Notes under the pieces: model-generated
Seen by the model: only the letters and a program-made list of their open reading frames with translations
What the model was told of the DNA's origin: nothing
Database searches by the model: none
Assembly (NCBI GenBank): GCA_029243025.1
Contig: JAQWSU010000010.1
Span: forward strand, 1-64,000
From: Pirellulaceae bacterium
Lineage (GTDB): Bacteria; Planctomycetota; Planctomycetia; Pirellulales; Pirellulaceae
Direction of reading: 5' to 3'
Length of the DNA stretch: 64,000 nucleotides
Part shown: piece after piece, positions 35,295 to 44,300 of the stretch
How positions within the stretch are numbered: the stretch's first letter is position 1
Layout: each line of letters begins with the position of its first letter
Position numbers and translations under genes: made by a program

Positions 35295-36380
35295 ATGCGT
35301 CTAATTTTTGATTCCCACCTCGACCTTGCTTGGAATGCCCTTTCGTGGAAACGGGATCTCAGTCTTCCGCTGACGGAACTGAACGCAACGGATCAAGTGG
35401 ACGACCATCCTTCGCGTGGACGTGCCACCATCAGCCTGCCAGAACTTCGACGTGCTGGCACGGCTGTTTGCTTGGCAACCATGATGGCCCGCGTGCCCTA
35501 TGGTAGCTCCGTGACGGTGCAAGGCAGCAGCCTGGATTTCCCCAATCATGCCAACGCCTATGGATTCGCACACAGCCAACTCGCGTATTACCGCGTCTTG
35601 GCGCAAACGGATGAAGTTCGAATCCTGACCAACGCACTCGCACTCCAAAAACACTGGGCCGAATGGGAATCCTCGCCAGACTGGCAATCGATGCCGATCG
35701 GCATCATTCCCGCCATGGAAGGCTGCGACGCGATCTGCCACCCCCAGCAGGCCGCCGAATGGTTTGACGCTGGATTGCGGTGTGCGAGCTTGGTGCACTA
35801 TGGCAGCAGCAAATACGCGGCTGGCACCGGCGACGATGGACCTGTCACGCCGGATGGCGTCGCCCTGCTGTCCGAATTCGAACGACTGGGGATGATTCTC
35901 GATACGACACACTTGTGCGACCGCAGTTTTTTCCAGGCGTTAGACCACTTTGCAGGGCCCATTCTGGCCAGCCATCAAAACTGCCGAAGCGTGGTGCCCG
36001 GCATTCGCCAGTTCAGCGACGATCAAATTCGACTGCTCCTTGAGCGTTCCGGCATTCTCGGAATCGCCTTTGATGCCTGGATGCTCTACCCTGGCTGGGA
36101 ACGAGGCGTGACAGATCGGGCCGTTGTTTCAATGGAGTCAGCCGCAGATCACGTCGATTACATCTGCCAATTAGCCGGAAATCACCAACAGGTCGCGCTC
36201 GGTACGGATCTCGACGGAGGGTATGGTACCGAGCAGACGCCTGTGGGTTTAGACTGCTATGCTGACCTGCAGAATCTGGCAGACATCTTTGCGAAGCGAG
36301 GCTACAGTGCTGCAGCGATCGATGCAATTTTCGGTAAGAATTGGCTGAGCTTCTTCGAACAACACCTTCCACAAAACTGA
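35295..36380 (+). CDS. membrane dipeptidase (peptidase family M19)
   Basis: A 361-residue zinc dipeptidase of family M19 (renal dipeptidase-like). The first metal site is FDSHLDLAWN (His8, Asp10), the bridging Glu is in GIIPAMEGCDAI (about 138-149), further His ligands fit MILDTTHLCDRSF and ILASHQNCRSV, and LGTDLDGGYG lies in the last third. Length is normal. Members hydrolyse dipeptides, including D-amino-acid-containing ones. There is no signal peptide, so it may act in the cytoplasm. It begins two bases after the symporter stop, so the three genes from 33036 form one operon: import of a small molecule followed by dipeptide cleavage is a plausible reading. Confidence 0.88.
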   Translation: MRLIFDSHLDLAWNALSWKRDLSLPLTELNATDQVDDHPSRGRATISLPELRRAGTAVCLATMMARVPYGSSVTVQGSSLDFPNHANAYGFAHSQLAYYRVLAQTDEVRILTNALALQKHWAEWESSPDWQSMPIGIIPAMEGCDAICHPQQAAEWFDAGLRCASLVHYGSSKYAAGTGDDGPVTPDGVALLSEFERLGMILDTTHLCDRSFFQALDHFAGPILASHQNCRSVVPGIRQFSDDQIRLLLERSGILGIAFDAWMLYPGWERGVTDRAVVSMESAADHVDYICQLAGNHQQVALGTDLDGGYGTEQTPVGLDCYADLQNLADIFAKRGYSAAAIDAIFGKNWLSFFEQHLPQN

Positions 36381-36406
36381 AACATCGAGAACAGGAACCC
36401 GCGTTG

Positions 36407-36808
36407 ATGTCCGGCAAGTCTCTGCTTATCCTATCAGCCGTCTTGGCAGCCATCGGTGTTGCCATTGGTGCATTTGGTGCTCACGCCTTGCCAAAGTACC
36501 TGGGCAAACAAGGTTTAGAAGTCGCAGCAATCGCAAAACGTGAAGCGAATTTAAATACTGGCGTCCGTTATCAGATGTATCACACTCTCGCGATCCTGGC
36601 GATTGGTGTTCTACAAGTGCAAGCGGGAACACGCACGGGCACAGCTTCCTGCTACGCTTTTCTATTGGGGATCGCCCTTTTTTCTGGCGGTCTCTATATC
36701 TGGTCGCTTACGTCCAACTCAATCGCAGTGATGGTGGTGCCGATCGGCGGTCTCTGCTTCATCACAGGCTGGGTACTGTTCGCAATTAGCATTGCGAGAT
36801 CGGAATAG
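36407..36808 (+). CDS. DUF423 family membrane protein
   Basis: A 133-residue protein with the DUF423 signature near the N-terminus (AVLAAIGVAIGAFGAHALPK) and about four hydrophobic segments in all. The ATG at 36407 has AGGAA upstream; an earlier in-frame ATG at 36341 lies within the dipeptidase gene. Family members are small inner-membrane proteins without an assigned biochemical role. It follows the dipeptidase by 26 bases and may belong to the same transcript, and it converges with the ceramidase-like gene. Confidence 0.82.
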   Translation: MSGKSLLILSAVLAAIGVAIGAFGAHALPKYLGKQGLEVAAIAKREANLNTGVRYQMYHTLAILAIGVLQVQAGTRTGTASCYAFLLGIALFSGGLYIWSLTSNSIAVMVVPIGGLCFITGWVLFAISIARSE

Positions 36809-36818
36809 CTCGCACGCA

Positions 36819-38108
36819 TCAAGGAGCATTCGCTTGCTCGAGTAACTCGCGCCACTTCTCGATCAAGATCTCCCCGGTCATTTCTCCAAGCGACGTTGCC
36901 GAAACATAGTCGTAACGATCAAAGCTATTGAAGTCGACCTCGGTCAAGATGTAACCGAAGGCATCGTTTGTTAGTCCTAACAAAAGTCGATGCTTGGCCT
37001 TCATCTTACGCTTCAAATAAAGCCCGATATTCGGCATCGCCTCTCCAGGAATGGTCAACAATTGAGCGTCCCCCAAAGTGACCAGATTAATCTGAGTCGT
37101 CACCGTTCGATCGGAATTGCGAGGGTAGTTGAGTGGTGAATTTTCGACAACAGCCCAAATCACGTCGGACTCAACCGGCAACTTGACCTTCACAGTCTTG
37201 CACGCCAGCGGAGGATCCTGCTGAAGCTTGGTTTGCTCGAGGATCTCCCTCGCTTCAGCGGCCATCGCATTTCCGATCCGCAAGCACTCATCCCAAGTCC
37301 GCAGATCGTGCCAGTATCCGCGCCGCGCATCTTTTATTCGCTCAAGATCCCGATTATCCGCGGTCACCATGCCACCGATGGCCCCATTCATGAACAATGC
37401 GGTACCCCCATAATCTTGCTCCAATCGGTCGCACATCGGACCGACCAAATCGGGACTGACAATTCCAAGCCGATTACCCAAAACTTCCGGATGCACCGCA
37501 AAGTTAACCAGCGTTGCTATTCCCCGACCGGCTGAATCCACTGCCTGAATGACGCTCATCTCACGATCGTACAAATCGGGTGCATAGTAGTTGTAAGCAA
37601 TTCGGCGCGTCGTCTTGGCGGTTCCAATTCTTAAGGCAGCGGGTTGGAGCGACTCAAAAGCCTGGCGAATCGCCGCTGCGGTTTGCTCGCAAACAAAATC
37701 AAGATATTTCAGATCCGCCGTATGGCCCCCTTGACCGTCGGGAAAAGCATACGCATCTGGAGCGCTGTGTGTATGGGTTGCTCCAATCAGAATCTGCTCG
37801 GGTGGAATCTGGGCCACCTTCGCCCTGACTCGATCACACAACACGCTTGGAAATCCGAGCAAATCAACACTCACAATCGCGACTGTGGTCGTGCCCTTCC
37901 TGACGACCATCGCTCGCGCCATCAATTCGCCCCGTTTTTGCCTGGCGGGCGCAGGCGGCCCCATCCCCCCCGAAACGGGCAACAAAGGGTTCGGTGTGAT
38001 CTGAGCTTTGGCTGCGCCAACCTGGAATGGATCAGCCGTTCCCTGGGCAACCAGCCATAACAGATTGAGCAAGCAAGCGAGTAGCAAGCATCGATTGAGT
38101 GAAAGCAT
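36819..38108 (-). CDS. neutral/alkaline ceramidase-like (N-terminal domain) exported hydrolase
   Basis: About 429 residues from the ATG at 38108, chosen because a signal peptide follows directly (LNRCLLLACLLNLLWLVAQG); an extended frame begins at 38168. The mature part matches the N-terminal zinc domain of neutral/non-lysosomal ceramidases: FQVGAAKAQITPNPL, ILIGATHTHSAPDA (zinc His pair), VNFAVHPEVLG, VSPDLVGPMC and MNGAIGGMV. The C-terminal domain of eukaryotic-type ceramidases is missing. Many planctomycetes have such shorter members, whose natural substrate is not clear; hydrolysis of an amide or ester lipid in the periplasm is the family expectation. It converges with the DUF423 gene. Confidence 0.83.
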   Translation of the reverse strand: MLSLNRCLLLACLLNLLWLVAQGTADPFQVGAAKAQITPNPLLPVSGGMGPPAPARQKRGELMARAMVVRKGTTTVAIVSVDLLGFPSVLCDRVRAKVAQIPPEQILIGATHTHSAPDAYAFPDGQGGHTADLKYLDFVCEQTAAAIRQAFESLQPAALRIGTAKTTRRIAYNYYAPDLYDREMSVIQAVDSAGRGIATLVNFAVHPEVLGNRLGIVSPDLVGPMCDRLEQDYGGTALFMNGAIGGMVTADNRDLERIKDARRGYWHDLRTWDECLRIGNAMAAEAREILEQTKLQQDPPLACKTVKVKLPVESDVIWAVVENSPLNYPRNSDRTVTTQINLVTLGDAQLLTIPGEAMPNIGLYLKRKMKAKHRLLLGLTNDAFGYILTEVDFNSFDRYDYVSATSLGEMTGEILIEKWRELLEQANAP

Positions 38109-38313
38109 CGTTTGAGCCTCAAAAGCAGTTGGGATAGGCAGTGGCCCACTCCATCGTTCCGAAACCAACGGAGCACCATCTCAGCCCACCAAAGCGAACG
38201 ACCTTAGTTTACCATTCAAGCTTGTCAGACAAGCGTGATTTGATCAAATGGAGCTGCTTTCATCCAAAGCGACGGGCTTTCACTCAATCGACGAGCAGTC
38301 TAGGCTTAGGCCA

Positions 38314-38705
38314 GCCCCAAAGTGGACCGGGTGATCGCTGATTCACGTTCGACGTGAATGGGAGGAAAGTCCGGGCTCCGTAGGACAAAGGTGGTCGGTA
38401 ACACCGACCGGCCGTGAGGCCAGGGAAAGTGCAACAGAAAGTAAACCGCCCGGCTCGCCGGGTAAGGGTGAAACGGTGAGGTAAGAGCTCACCAGCGAAC
38501 GGGGTGACTCGTTCGGCTAGGTAAACCCCACCTGGAGCAAGGCCAAGCAGAGAGTAGGGTGCGCCCGTCGTGCCCGCGAACCGGTCCGGTCCGCAATCAC
38601 TCTCGGGTAGGCTGCGCGAGGTGTCGAGCAATCGGCATCCCAGATAAATGATCACCGGTCGCGATAAGCGACAACAGAACCCGGCTTACAGGTCCACTCT
38701 GGGGG
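38314..38705 (+). ncRNA. rnpB: RNase P RNA (type A)
   Basis: Catalytic RNA of ribonuclease P, which matures tRNA 5' ends. Universal elements are present in order: GAGGAAAGTCCGGGCTCC (about 38359-38376), the ACAGAAAG block, AGAGTAGGGTG, and the 3' region GATAAATGATCACC followed by ACAGAACCCGGCTTACAGG. Helix P1 is formed by AGTGGACC (38321-38328) with GGTCCACT (38691-38698) and extended by CCCC/GGGG. Six T (38706-38711) follow P1, probably ending the transcript. The ends are set by the P1 pairing and are good to a few bases. It lies between two minus-strand genes. Confidence 0.95.
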
Positions 38706-38714
38706 TTTTTTGGG

Positions 38715-39221
38715 TCAGACGAACTCACCGTTCGCCTGCAGCTTAATCAATTGCGCTTCCATGCGATCGGTCTCCAATAGAGCAATTGTTGATTGACCAA
38801 ATGACCATCCACTGGCTTCGCCCGGATTGATCAAGAGACGCCCCTGTTGATCATGATGAATCCGAGCTCGATGCGTGTGGGCGTAGATGATTACGTCAGA
38901 ACCATCCGTCAGTCCCCGCACCAGCTCGAACTGATGCGTCACCAACAATCGGGTGCCGTCTTCTACCTGAAAACAGAACGGAGGCTCGGCAACCTCACCA
39001 ATCACGCTCATCCCCCCCCGGATGCCCACTTTATTTCCCTCGTTGTCACCGTAAGAAAATACCATCCGACACTTCAGCCGGCGCAAGGGAGGAACGGCAA
39101 AGGTCGAGACCAAATCTCCGGCGAAGACAACCCAATCGCAATCCCAATCATTAAAGCGCTGGACCGCCAACCGAATGTTCTGCAAATGATCATGCGCGTC
39201 CGCAAAGATTCCAATTCGCAT
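38715..39221 (-). CDS. YfcE/MJ0936-type metallophosphoesterase
   Basis: About 168 residues from the ATG at 39221, where the family's first strand begins at once (MRIGIFADAHDHLQN). The calcineurin-like metal ligands are all visible: DxH (Asp8, His10), GDLVS, the GDNEG variant of GNH/GNCD, VTHQFE and AHTHR. Length fits the small phosphodiesterase group (YfcE, MJ0936) that acts on phosphodiester or nucleotide substrates; the physiological one is unknown. The gene converges with rnpB, whose T-tract ends only a few bases from its stop, and is divergent from the PEP-CTERM gene at 39492. Confidence 0.88.
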   Translation of the reverse strand: MRIGIFADAHDHLQNIRLAVQRFNDWDCDWVVFAGDLVSTFAVPPLRRLKCRMVFSYGDNEGNKVGIRGGMSVIGEVAEPPFCFQVEDGTRLLVTHQFELVRGLTDGSDVIIYAHTHRARIHHDQQGRLLINPGEASGWSFGQSTIALLETDRMEAQLIKLQANGEFV

Positions 39222-39409
39222 CTCGACAGGTTTTCCGTTCAAATGTTTGAACACGGGGCCAATTCATGTTTGACAGGTCATTTCATCCTGGGTAGTTTGC
39301 GTAGTCACGCTGCAGTGAACCCAGCGCTGCAAAGCTCAATCGCTCTTACCTAACGCCAACCTTTCTTGACGCGTCAACAAGGCAACGCCACTGACCCTCG
39401 ACAATTCGA

Positions 39410-39466
39410 CGCCTGCCGCTGCTACCGAGCGATCATCACCTCGGTAACAGCGAGAGGCGTTTTTTT
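39410..39466 (+). terminator. intrinsic terminator in the leader of a PEP-CTERM gene
   Basis: Arms 39410-39429 and 39440-39459 form a stem of about 17 pairs (CGCCT/AGGCG, CGCTG/CAGCG and TACCGAG/CTCGGTA) with two small internal mismatches and a ten-base loop, followed by seven T (39460-39466). It ends 25 bases before the ATG at 39492 and no plus-strand gene lies upstream before rnpB, so attenuation of the downstream gene or the end of a small leader RNA are the two readings. Confidence 0.82.
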
Positions 39467-39491
39467 GTTTCTAACTCAGCAAGGGAAAAAC

Positions 39492-40433
39492 ATGAAGATC
39501 AAACTTTTCGTGATGCTCGCTCTTTGCATCAGCTCGATCGCAGCATCGAGTGGCAAAGCCGAACAGTACACTCCCGACATGGACAACGCAGCGGGCTGGA
39601 CGATTGTTGGATCCCCTGACACCTCGCATCAGTTTGGCTTCGATTACAGCAAATACGGGATTCCGGCACCACCCAATGGCGGAGGCACCACCGGGCTATG
39701 GATGGCAGCTAACATCAGCGAAGGGGCTGTTGCCAGCATCTCTGCTTCCCCCAAAGACATCAGCATGGTCGGCGATTACGACGTGCGATTCGATTTCTAT
39801 CTGAACTTCAACTCCAGCGGTGGAACGACCGAATTTGGCGGCGGATTCGTCGGCTTTAACCCCAACGCGGGCGAAGCCTTCAGTGGAGGCGGACTGCTGG
39901 GCGACACCGACGGCGATTCCAGTCGCGATTATCGGCTATACCGCGACACCAATGAACTGGCGATGGATAGCGGCGCTTATGCCATTTCGTCACAAGATAA
40001 CTCGCTTGATCCCGCTTTGCAGGCCAAGTTTCCCGGCCAAACAACGCCCGAAGCACAAAACGACTCCAGCGTGTTTAACCCGACCAATACGATCGTCACC
40101 GCCCCGAATGGCACGCTAGGCTACGCCTGGCACACCATGGAAATCAACGTTCGAAACGTCCCCTGCGGCGGATTTGGCTGTCCGCAAACGGCCAAATTCT
40201 CGATTGACGACTTTGAAATCGGCACCATTGAATCGAGCGCAGGCCTGCTATCCAATCTCGATGGACATGTCGCAGTAACCTTCGCAGATCTATTTACTTC
40301 CGTTTCAACCAAGCCTGAATTCAGCTTTGGAATCTACGACAACCTGACAATCACTCAGGTTCCAGAGCCCTCCTCGGCCCTCCTGTCACTTATCGGCCTG
40401 CTCGGCCTGCTCGGCCTTCGAAAGAAGAATTGA
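39492..40433 (+). CDS. PEP-CTERM sorted protein
   Basis: A 313-residue exported protein. The start is the ATG at 39492 with AAGGG upstream and a signal peptide following (KLFVMLALCISSIAASSGKA); a longer frame from 39366 runs through the leader terminator and is rejected. Residues about 45-290 are beta-rich and Gly/Asn-rich, reading like a lectin- or laminin-G-type jelly roll (YDVRFDFYLNFNSSGGTTEF, WHTMEINV, FGIYDNLTIT). The C-terminus is a textbook PEP-CTERM: VPEPSSALLSLIGLLGLLG then RKKN. It lacks the dockerin-like loops found in the other intact PEP-CTERM proteins here. Cargo or ligand is unknown. Confidence 0.85.
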   Translation: MKIKLFVMLALCISSIAASSGKAEQYTPDMDNAAGWTIVGSPDTSHQFGFDYSKYGIPAPPNGGGTTGLWMAANISEGAVASISASPKDISMVGDYDVRFDFYLNFNSSGGTTEFGGGFVGFNPNAGEAFSGGGLLGDTDGDSSRDYRLYRDTNELAMDSGAYAISSQDNSLDPALQAKFPGQTTPEAQNDSSVFNPTNTIVTAPNGTLGYAWHTMEINVRNVPCGGFGCPQTAKFSIDDFEIGTIESSAGLLSNLDGHVAVTFADLFTSVSTKPEFSFGIYDNLTITQVPEPSSALLSLIGLLGLLGLRKKN

Positions 40434-40518
40434 GCATCCCACCCGAAAATAACCAACACCGCCGGTCGCGAAACGAAGGCGGTTTGGACAATTTCGATTG
40501 AGAACTGCCGTGACGTAC

Positions 40519-40546
40519 AAAAAGCGGTCCCAAATAGCGGGACCGC
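40519..40546 (-). terminator. intrinsic terminator after the ribbon-helix-helix gene
   Basis: GCGGTCCC (40524-40531) pairs exactly with GGGACCGC (40539-40546) around a seven-base loop, and five U follow on the minus strand (40523-40519). It lies 30 bases after the stop of the gene at 40576. A weaker hairpin near 40458-40483 may end the plus-strand PEP-CTERM transcript. Confidence 0.75.
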
Positions 40547-40575
40547 CTTGAAAATCTAACTCTTGCGAGCCATCA

Positions 40576-40974
40576 TCAGTCGTTCGGGATCAGCCCCTCA
40601 TCGACCATCTGCAATAGCTTCGAGATACAAAGCTTATTCATGCTCGTCTTACGTTCGTGAGCCTCCGTACGCAGCGATTCGTGCAAACTCTTCGGCAAGC
40701 GGACGGTGATCACTCGAGTGGGTTCTCGGGCATCAGCCGGCTCACTAGCTCGCTCACGGAGCTTCGCCACCATCTGCTGAATCTCTGTGTACTCTTGCGT
40801 CTGCTCAAATTTCGCCAAATCCAAAGGACTTGCGAAGACTCGTCGGACGACGCCTTCGACACCCAGGACTTCACGAAAGAATGTTACCCAGTCTGGATCC
40901 TGCCGATACAGATCGGCGGCAACTCGATAAACCTTCGATTCACGATTTTCTTCTTGTTGTTGAACCAGTTCCAT
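40576..40974 (-). CDS. ribbon-helix-helix (HicB/Arc-like) DNA-binding protein
   Basis: A 132-residue protein whose last 50 residues form a ribbon-helix-helix domain: TRVITVRLPKSLHESLRTEA then the turn and MNKLCISKLLQ, as in the C-terminal part of HicB-type antitoxins and related planctomycete regulators. The first 80 residues are helical and acidic (ADLYRQDPDWVTFFREVLGV) and resemble the N-terminal part of standalone planctomycete proteins of this type. AAGGAG precedes the ATG at 40974. No HicA-like toxin gene is adjacent, so an antitoxin role is not supported. A 7-7-7 inverted repeat lies 65 bases upstream and is a candidate autoregulatory operator. A terminator closes the unit. Confidence 0.8.
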   Translation of the reverse strand: MELVQQQEENRESKVYRVAADLYRQDPDWVTFFREVLGVEGVVRRVFASPLDLAKFEQTQEYTEIQQMVAKLRERASEPADAREPTRVITVRLPKSLHESLRTEAHERKTSMNKLCISKLLQMVDEGLIPND

Positions 40975-41039
40975 AATTGGCTCCTTCCTACCTAAGATCT
41001 TCCTTGTTCAGGGACAAAACCAAACGTCGCGACCACCGT

Positions 41040-41060
41040 GATTGCGGTTATGTCGCAATC
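41040..41060. promoter_or_regulatory. inverted repeat, candidate operator of the ribbon-helix-helix gene
   Basis: GATTGCG (41040-41046) and CGCAATC (41054-41060) are exact inverted copies separated by seven bases, centred about 75 bases before the ATG at 40974. Ribbon-helix-helix proteins commonly bind such sites as dimers; binding here is inferred from position only. Confidence 0.45.
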
Positions 41061-41375
41061 GCCGCATCCAAGTCAAGAGCAGCACATAAATGCAATCAGT
41101 GAAAGCACTTGCAGTGACAGCACTAGCATGCTATCAAACCAAGCAACCATGCCACTTTTCCTAGCAGTCCCCTCCCTGCCTAATCTTTAGGCAGGGCCCC
41201 AATTCCGATTCCCAAGCTTGCCCGCGCAAGAATCGCAAGATTCTTTAAAAAAGCTGAAATTCATCAAAAACAAGCTGAAATGGGACATTCTTTCGATCGA
41301 GTACTATCGATTACGAGTAAGAAATCGCGCTGCTCAATTCGATTGCGAAGCGGAGCAGTTCCCAATTCGGACGAT
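41061..41375. other. intergenic region with a perfect hairpin
   Basis: About 315 bases between the giant CotH gene stop and the operator of the ribbon-helix-helix gene. CCCTGCCTAA (41174-41183) pairs perfectly with TTAGGCAGGG (41187-41196) across three bases, and a second short hairpin (AAGAATC/GATTCTT) lies at about 41230-41247. Neither has a T-tract in the minus direction. No gene seen. Confidence 0.45.
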
Positions 41376-44300
41376 TTAGGCGAATCGTCCTTCCAACAAG
41401 GAAGCGAGCGTTTGCTCGTCAAGAAGCTCCGAGTCGCTAGCAGAGTTCCCTGCAAAGAATCGGTCGATTCTTTGCTGCGATGGCTTGCCAGCACACCAAG
41501 CGATGTTGGTAGCTGCAGGCAAAAGCTCAGCCACCGAGCGACCTCGGACAGCGTCAATTTGGATCGACGAGAAGCGATCGATCTCACGGCAGTTTTCAGG
41601 TCGACTGGCAGCGACGCGACTGGCAGCGACGCGACTGGCAGCGATTTGCCGATTTAGGGGAACGGCTGCAACGGGAACGGCCGAGGCGGTATAAGCACCA
41701 CGCCGAAAAGCGGTGACAAAATCGGCTGACGAGAATTCCCCGTCACAATTCCAGTCACCGGTTGCCCAGGTTGAGTTGCCGACAAGGCCATCTTCGTAGT
41801 GCCCGACCTGAAAAACCGTGACAAAATCGGCCGAATTGAAAACACCGTCGAGATTCGCATCTCCGAAGGAGGTCTTTAACACGGTTTCAATAAGATAGCG
41901 AAGGTCCAGATCGGATACCCGCGAGTCTCGATTGAGGTCATAGGGCCCAAGCGGCTCCGCACCGTTCTGCACGGCGGCGCAAATCAGCTCGACATCGAGC
42001 AGATCCACAATCGCATCTCGATTGAAATCTCCGGGAAAGCCCCCTCCATTTGCCCAGCCAGGGGATGGCAATTCGAAGGTGGCGAAATCGACGCCTCCAT
42101 CCGTTAATCGCCCCTGGGACAAGCCGGGCGTTTGAGGCTGATAGACGACAATATCGATCGGCTTGAGTTCCGCATCGACGAGTCCCAAACTCTCCTGGTC
42201 GGACGACAACTTAAAGTCCAACTGATTGGCACCCTCCTTGGGATCACCGTCGGCTCGAAGCACGGTAAACCCATTTCCTTCGATGAAACTGAGCGCTGCG
42301 AATTGATGACGTTGAGGTGTCCCATCCACCACATCGCTGAAATAGTAGTGGCTCAGCTCGACAGGCAAGGGATCTGAGTTATAGAGCTCTACAAAGTCTG
42401 ACTGTTCGCTACTTTCCGCGAGCCATTCATTGATAACCACGGATTTGGCATCGCCGACGAACGCCCTTTGATTGGGAGCTCCCAAAGTCGGAACAGTCAA
42501 AGCCCAGTCCCGATCGATCCCCACGCGGCCGATCGAGTAATCAGGAATCTGCAAACCGAATTCCACCGAATCGACAAGATTTCCTGCTTGCTCGCCAACG
42601 GCTTCGTAGAGAAAAACGCCCTCTCCCTCTCGTCGCAAGGAAAAGCCCAGATGCAATCCGGGGGTATTGGCATCATCGGCAATGAGCGACAGATATCCAC
42701 CGGGCTGAATCAACAAGTCGTCGGTGAATACGAATTTCGTCGGATCCGACGGATCGTCTGAAAGGCTCATACCGCGCAAATTGACCGTCTCGTTTCCAGC
42801 ATTGTGCAGTTCAACCAAATCAGGTTGGGCACCAAAATTGACAAGTGTCTCTTGATTCACCGCCAGCAGTTCGCTGATTATCAGGTTGTCAGCTTGTCCT
42901 TTTACAGTCCAAGTTTGTGACGTGGTGGGAACCGTCTGCCAATTGCCAGCAAAATCACGCCCCAACAGCTCAACCGTGTACTCTCCATCGGAAAGCCCCG
43001 CCAATTCGATTTGGTCGGTTCGAATGGTACCATTCGGATCGTAACCGTTCCCAATCGAAAGGGTGTCCGACCAAGCCCCACCGTTCAATCGATACTGATA
43101 GGCAAAAATCCCCGGCCCCCCGACGGTCAGCACCACATCTCGCTCGACCGTTGGCGACGTCGGTTCACCACTAATCCAGGCACCTTCAGCAACGCCAGCG
43201 CCGAAATCGTATCCTTGAATCTGAGCAATAGCCACGGAACCGAGCCCGAGGGAAAAATCGCCTCCCAAGGGATCGGTAAGGCGCGGGTCACCCACCTGAT
43301 TCCCACTTCCCAAGTTGATCGTATTGCTCGAACGATCAGCCACAGCAACGAGTGCGACCTCCGGGCTCAACAAATTATTCTCAAGTTGCAAACCGGTAAT
43401 CTGTCCTGCCGGCAAATCGACGTTGCCAAAGACGCGTGGCAGATCCGCAAAGATATTTCCAGCAACAAAGGCGCCTTTGCCAGGCTTCGCCCCCGGCTCA
43501 TCGACGAAAAGGTTGATTGCCGCATTGACGCTCGGATTGCCAAAACGATCTTCAAAATCAGGGTGCACTTGCACAACGGTGTTGTTCTCAAAGATCGTCG
43601 CCGCATTATTTTTCAGATTGATCCCGTGATCGACGTCATAAAACACATTTCGCGCGACCACCAAAGTCGTATTGGCACCAGCATCTCCGGTAGAAATAGC
43701 ATTCGCATATCCGCGATCACTCGTCGAATCATCCTTGGACACATGCTTGAACAGATTGCCTGCAACATAAACGTCACCGCCTAAATCGAGTAATTCGTCA
43801 CCTGCTCCTTGAAAGACATTGTCAAGGATCTGCAGAATAGGCCCGTTAGCCACTCGATTGCTGTCCGCATCGATCACATCGTTGTGGCCCTTATTCGTGC
43901 CAAACTGATTGTTCTGAATCAGCAATAGCCCACCCTCAGGCGTTCGACCACTCAGCTTGATGTGCTCCGACACGTTGTCGAGCCTCAGCTGGGCTGGATC
44001 TTCATTCGCTGCAAACATGTCGGGAAAAACGGAGTTCCGTACAACGAGAGACGCATTGTTCCCATAGATCATGCGCAAATGCGTCCCGGCAAAGCTCACA
44101 TCATCAACGACCAGTTGACTGTTGATGACGCCAATCGAACCATTACTGTCCTGAGCGTATTCAAGATCGGCAAACGCAATGGTATTTTCCGGCGACTTGG
44201 ATCCTCGAAATTGGATTCCTGCCCACCTGGCCGGTCCTTCAGGCAAACCTTCCAAGTCCGGCACAAATGGCTGCCCGGGGACCGTGGTAAAACGGATACG

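Noticed and set aside
40576-40974. Toxin-antitoxin module
   Set aside because: The HicB-like DNA-binding domain is present, but no toxin-sized neighbour gene exists on either side.
43011-43784. A 257-codon plus-strand frame inside the giant CotH gene
   Set aside because: Antisense to the clearly coding beta-helix segment of the giant protein; no family resemblance.
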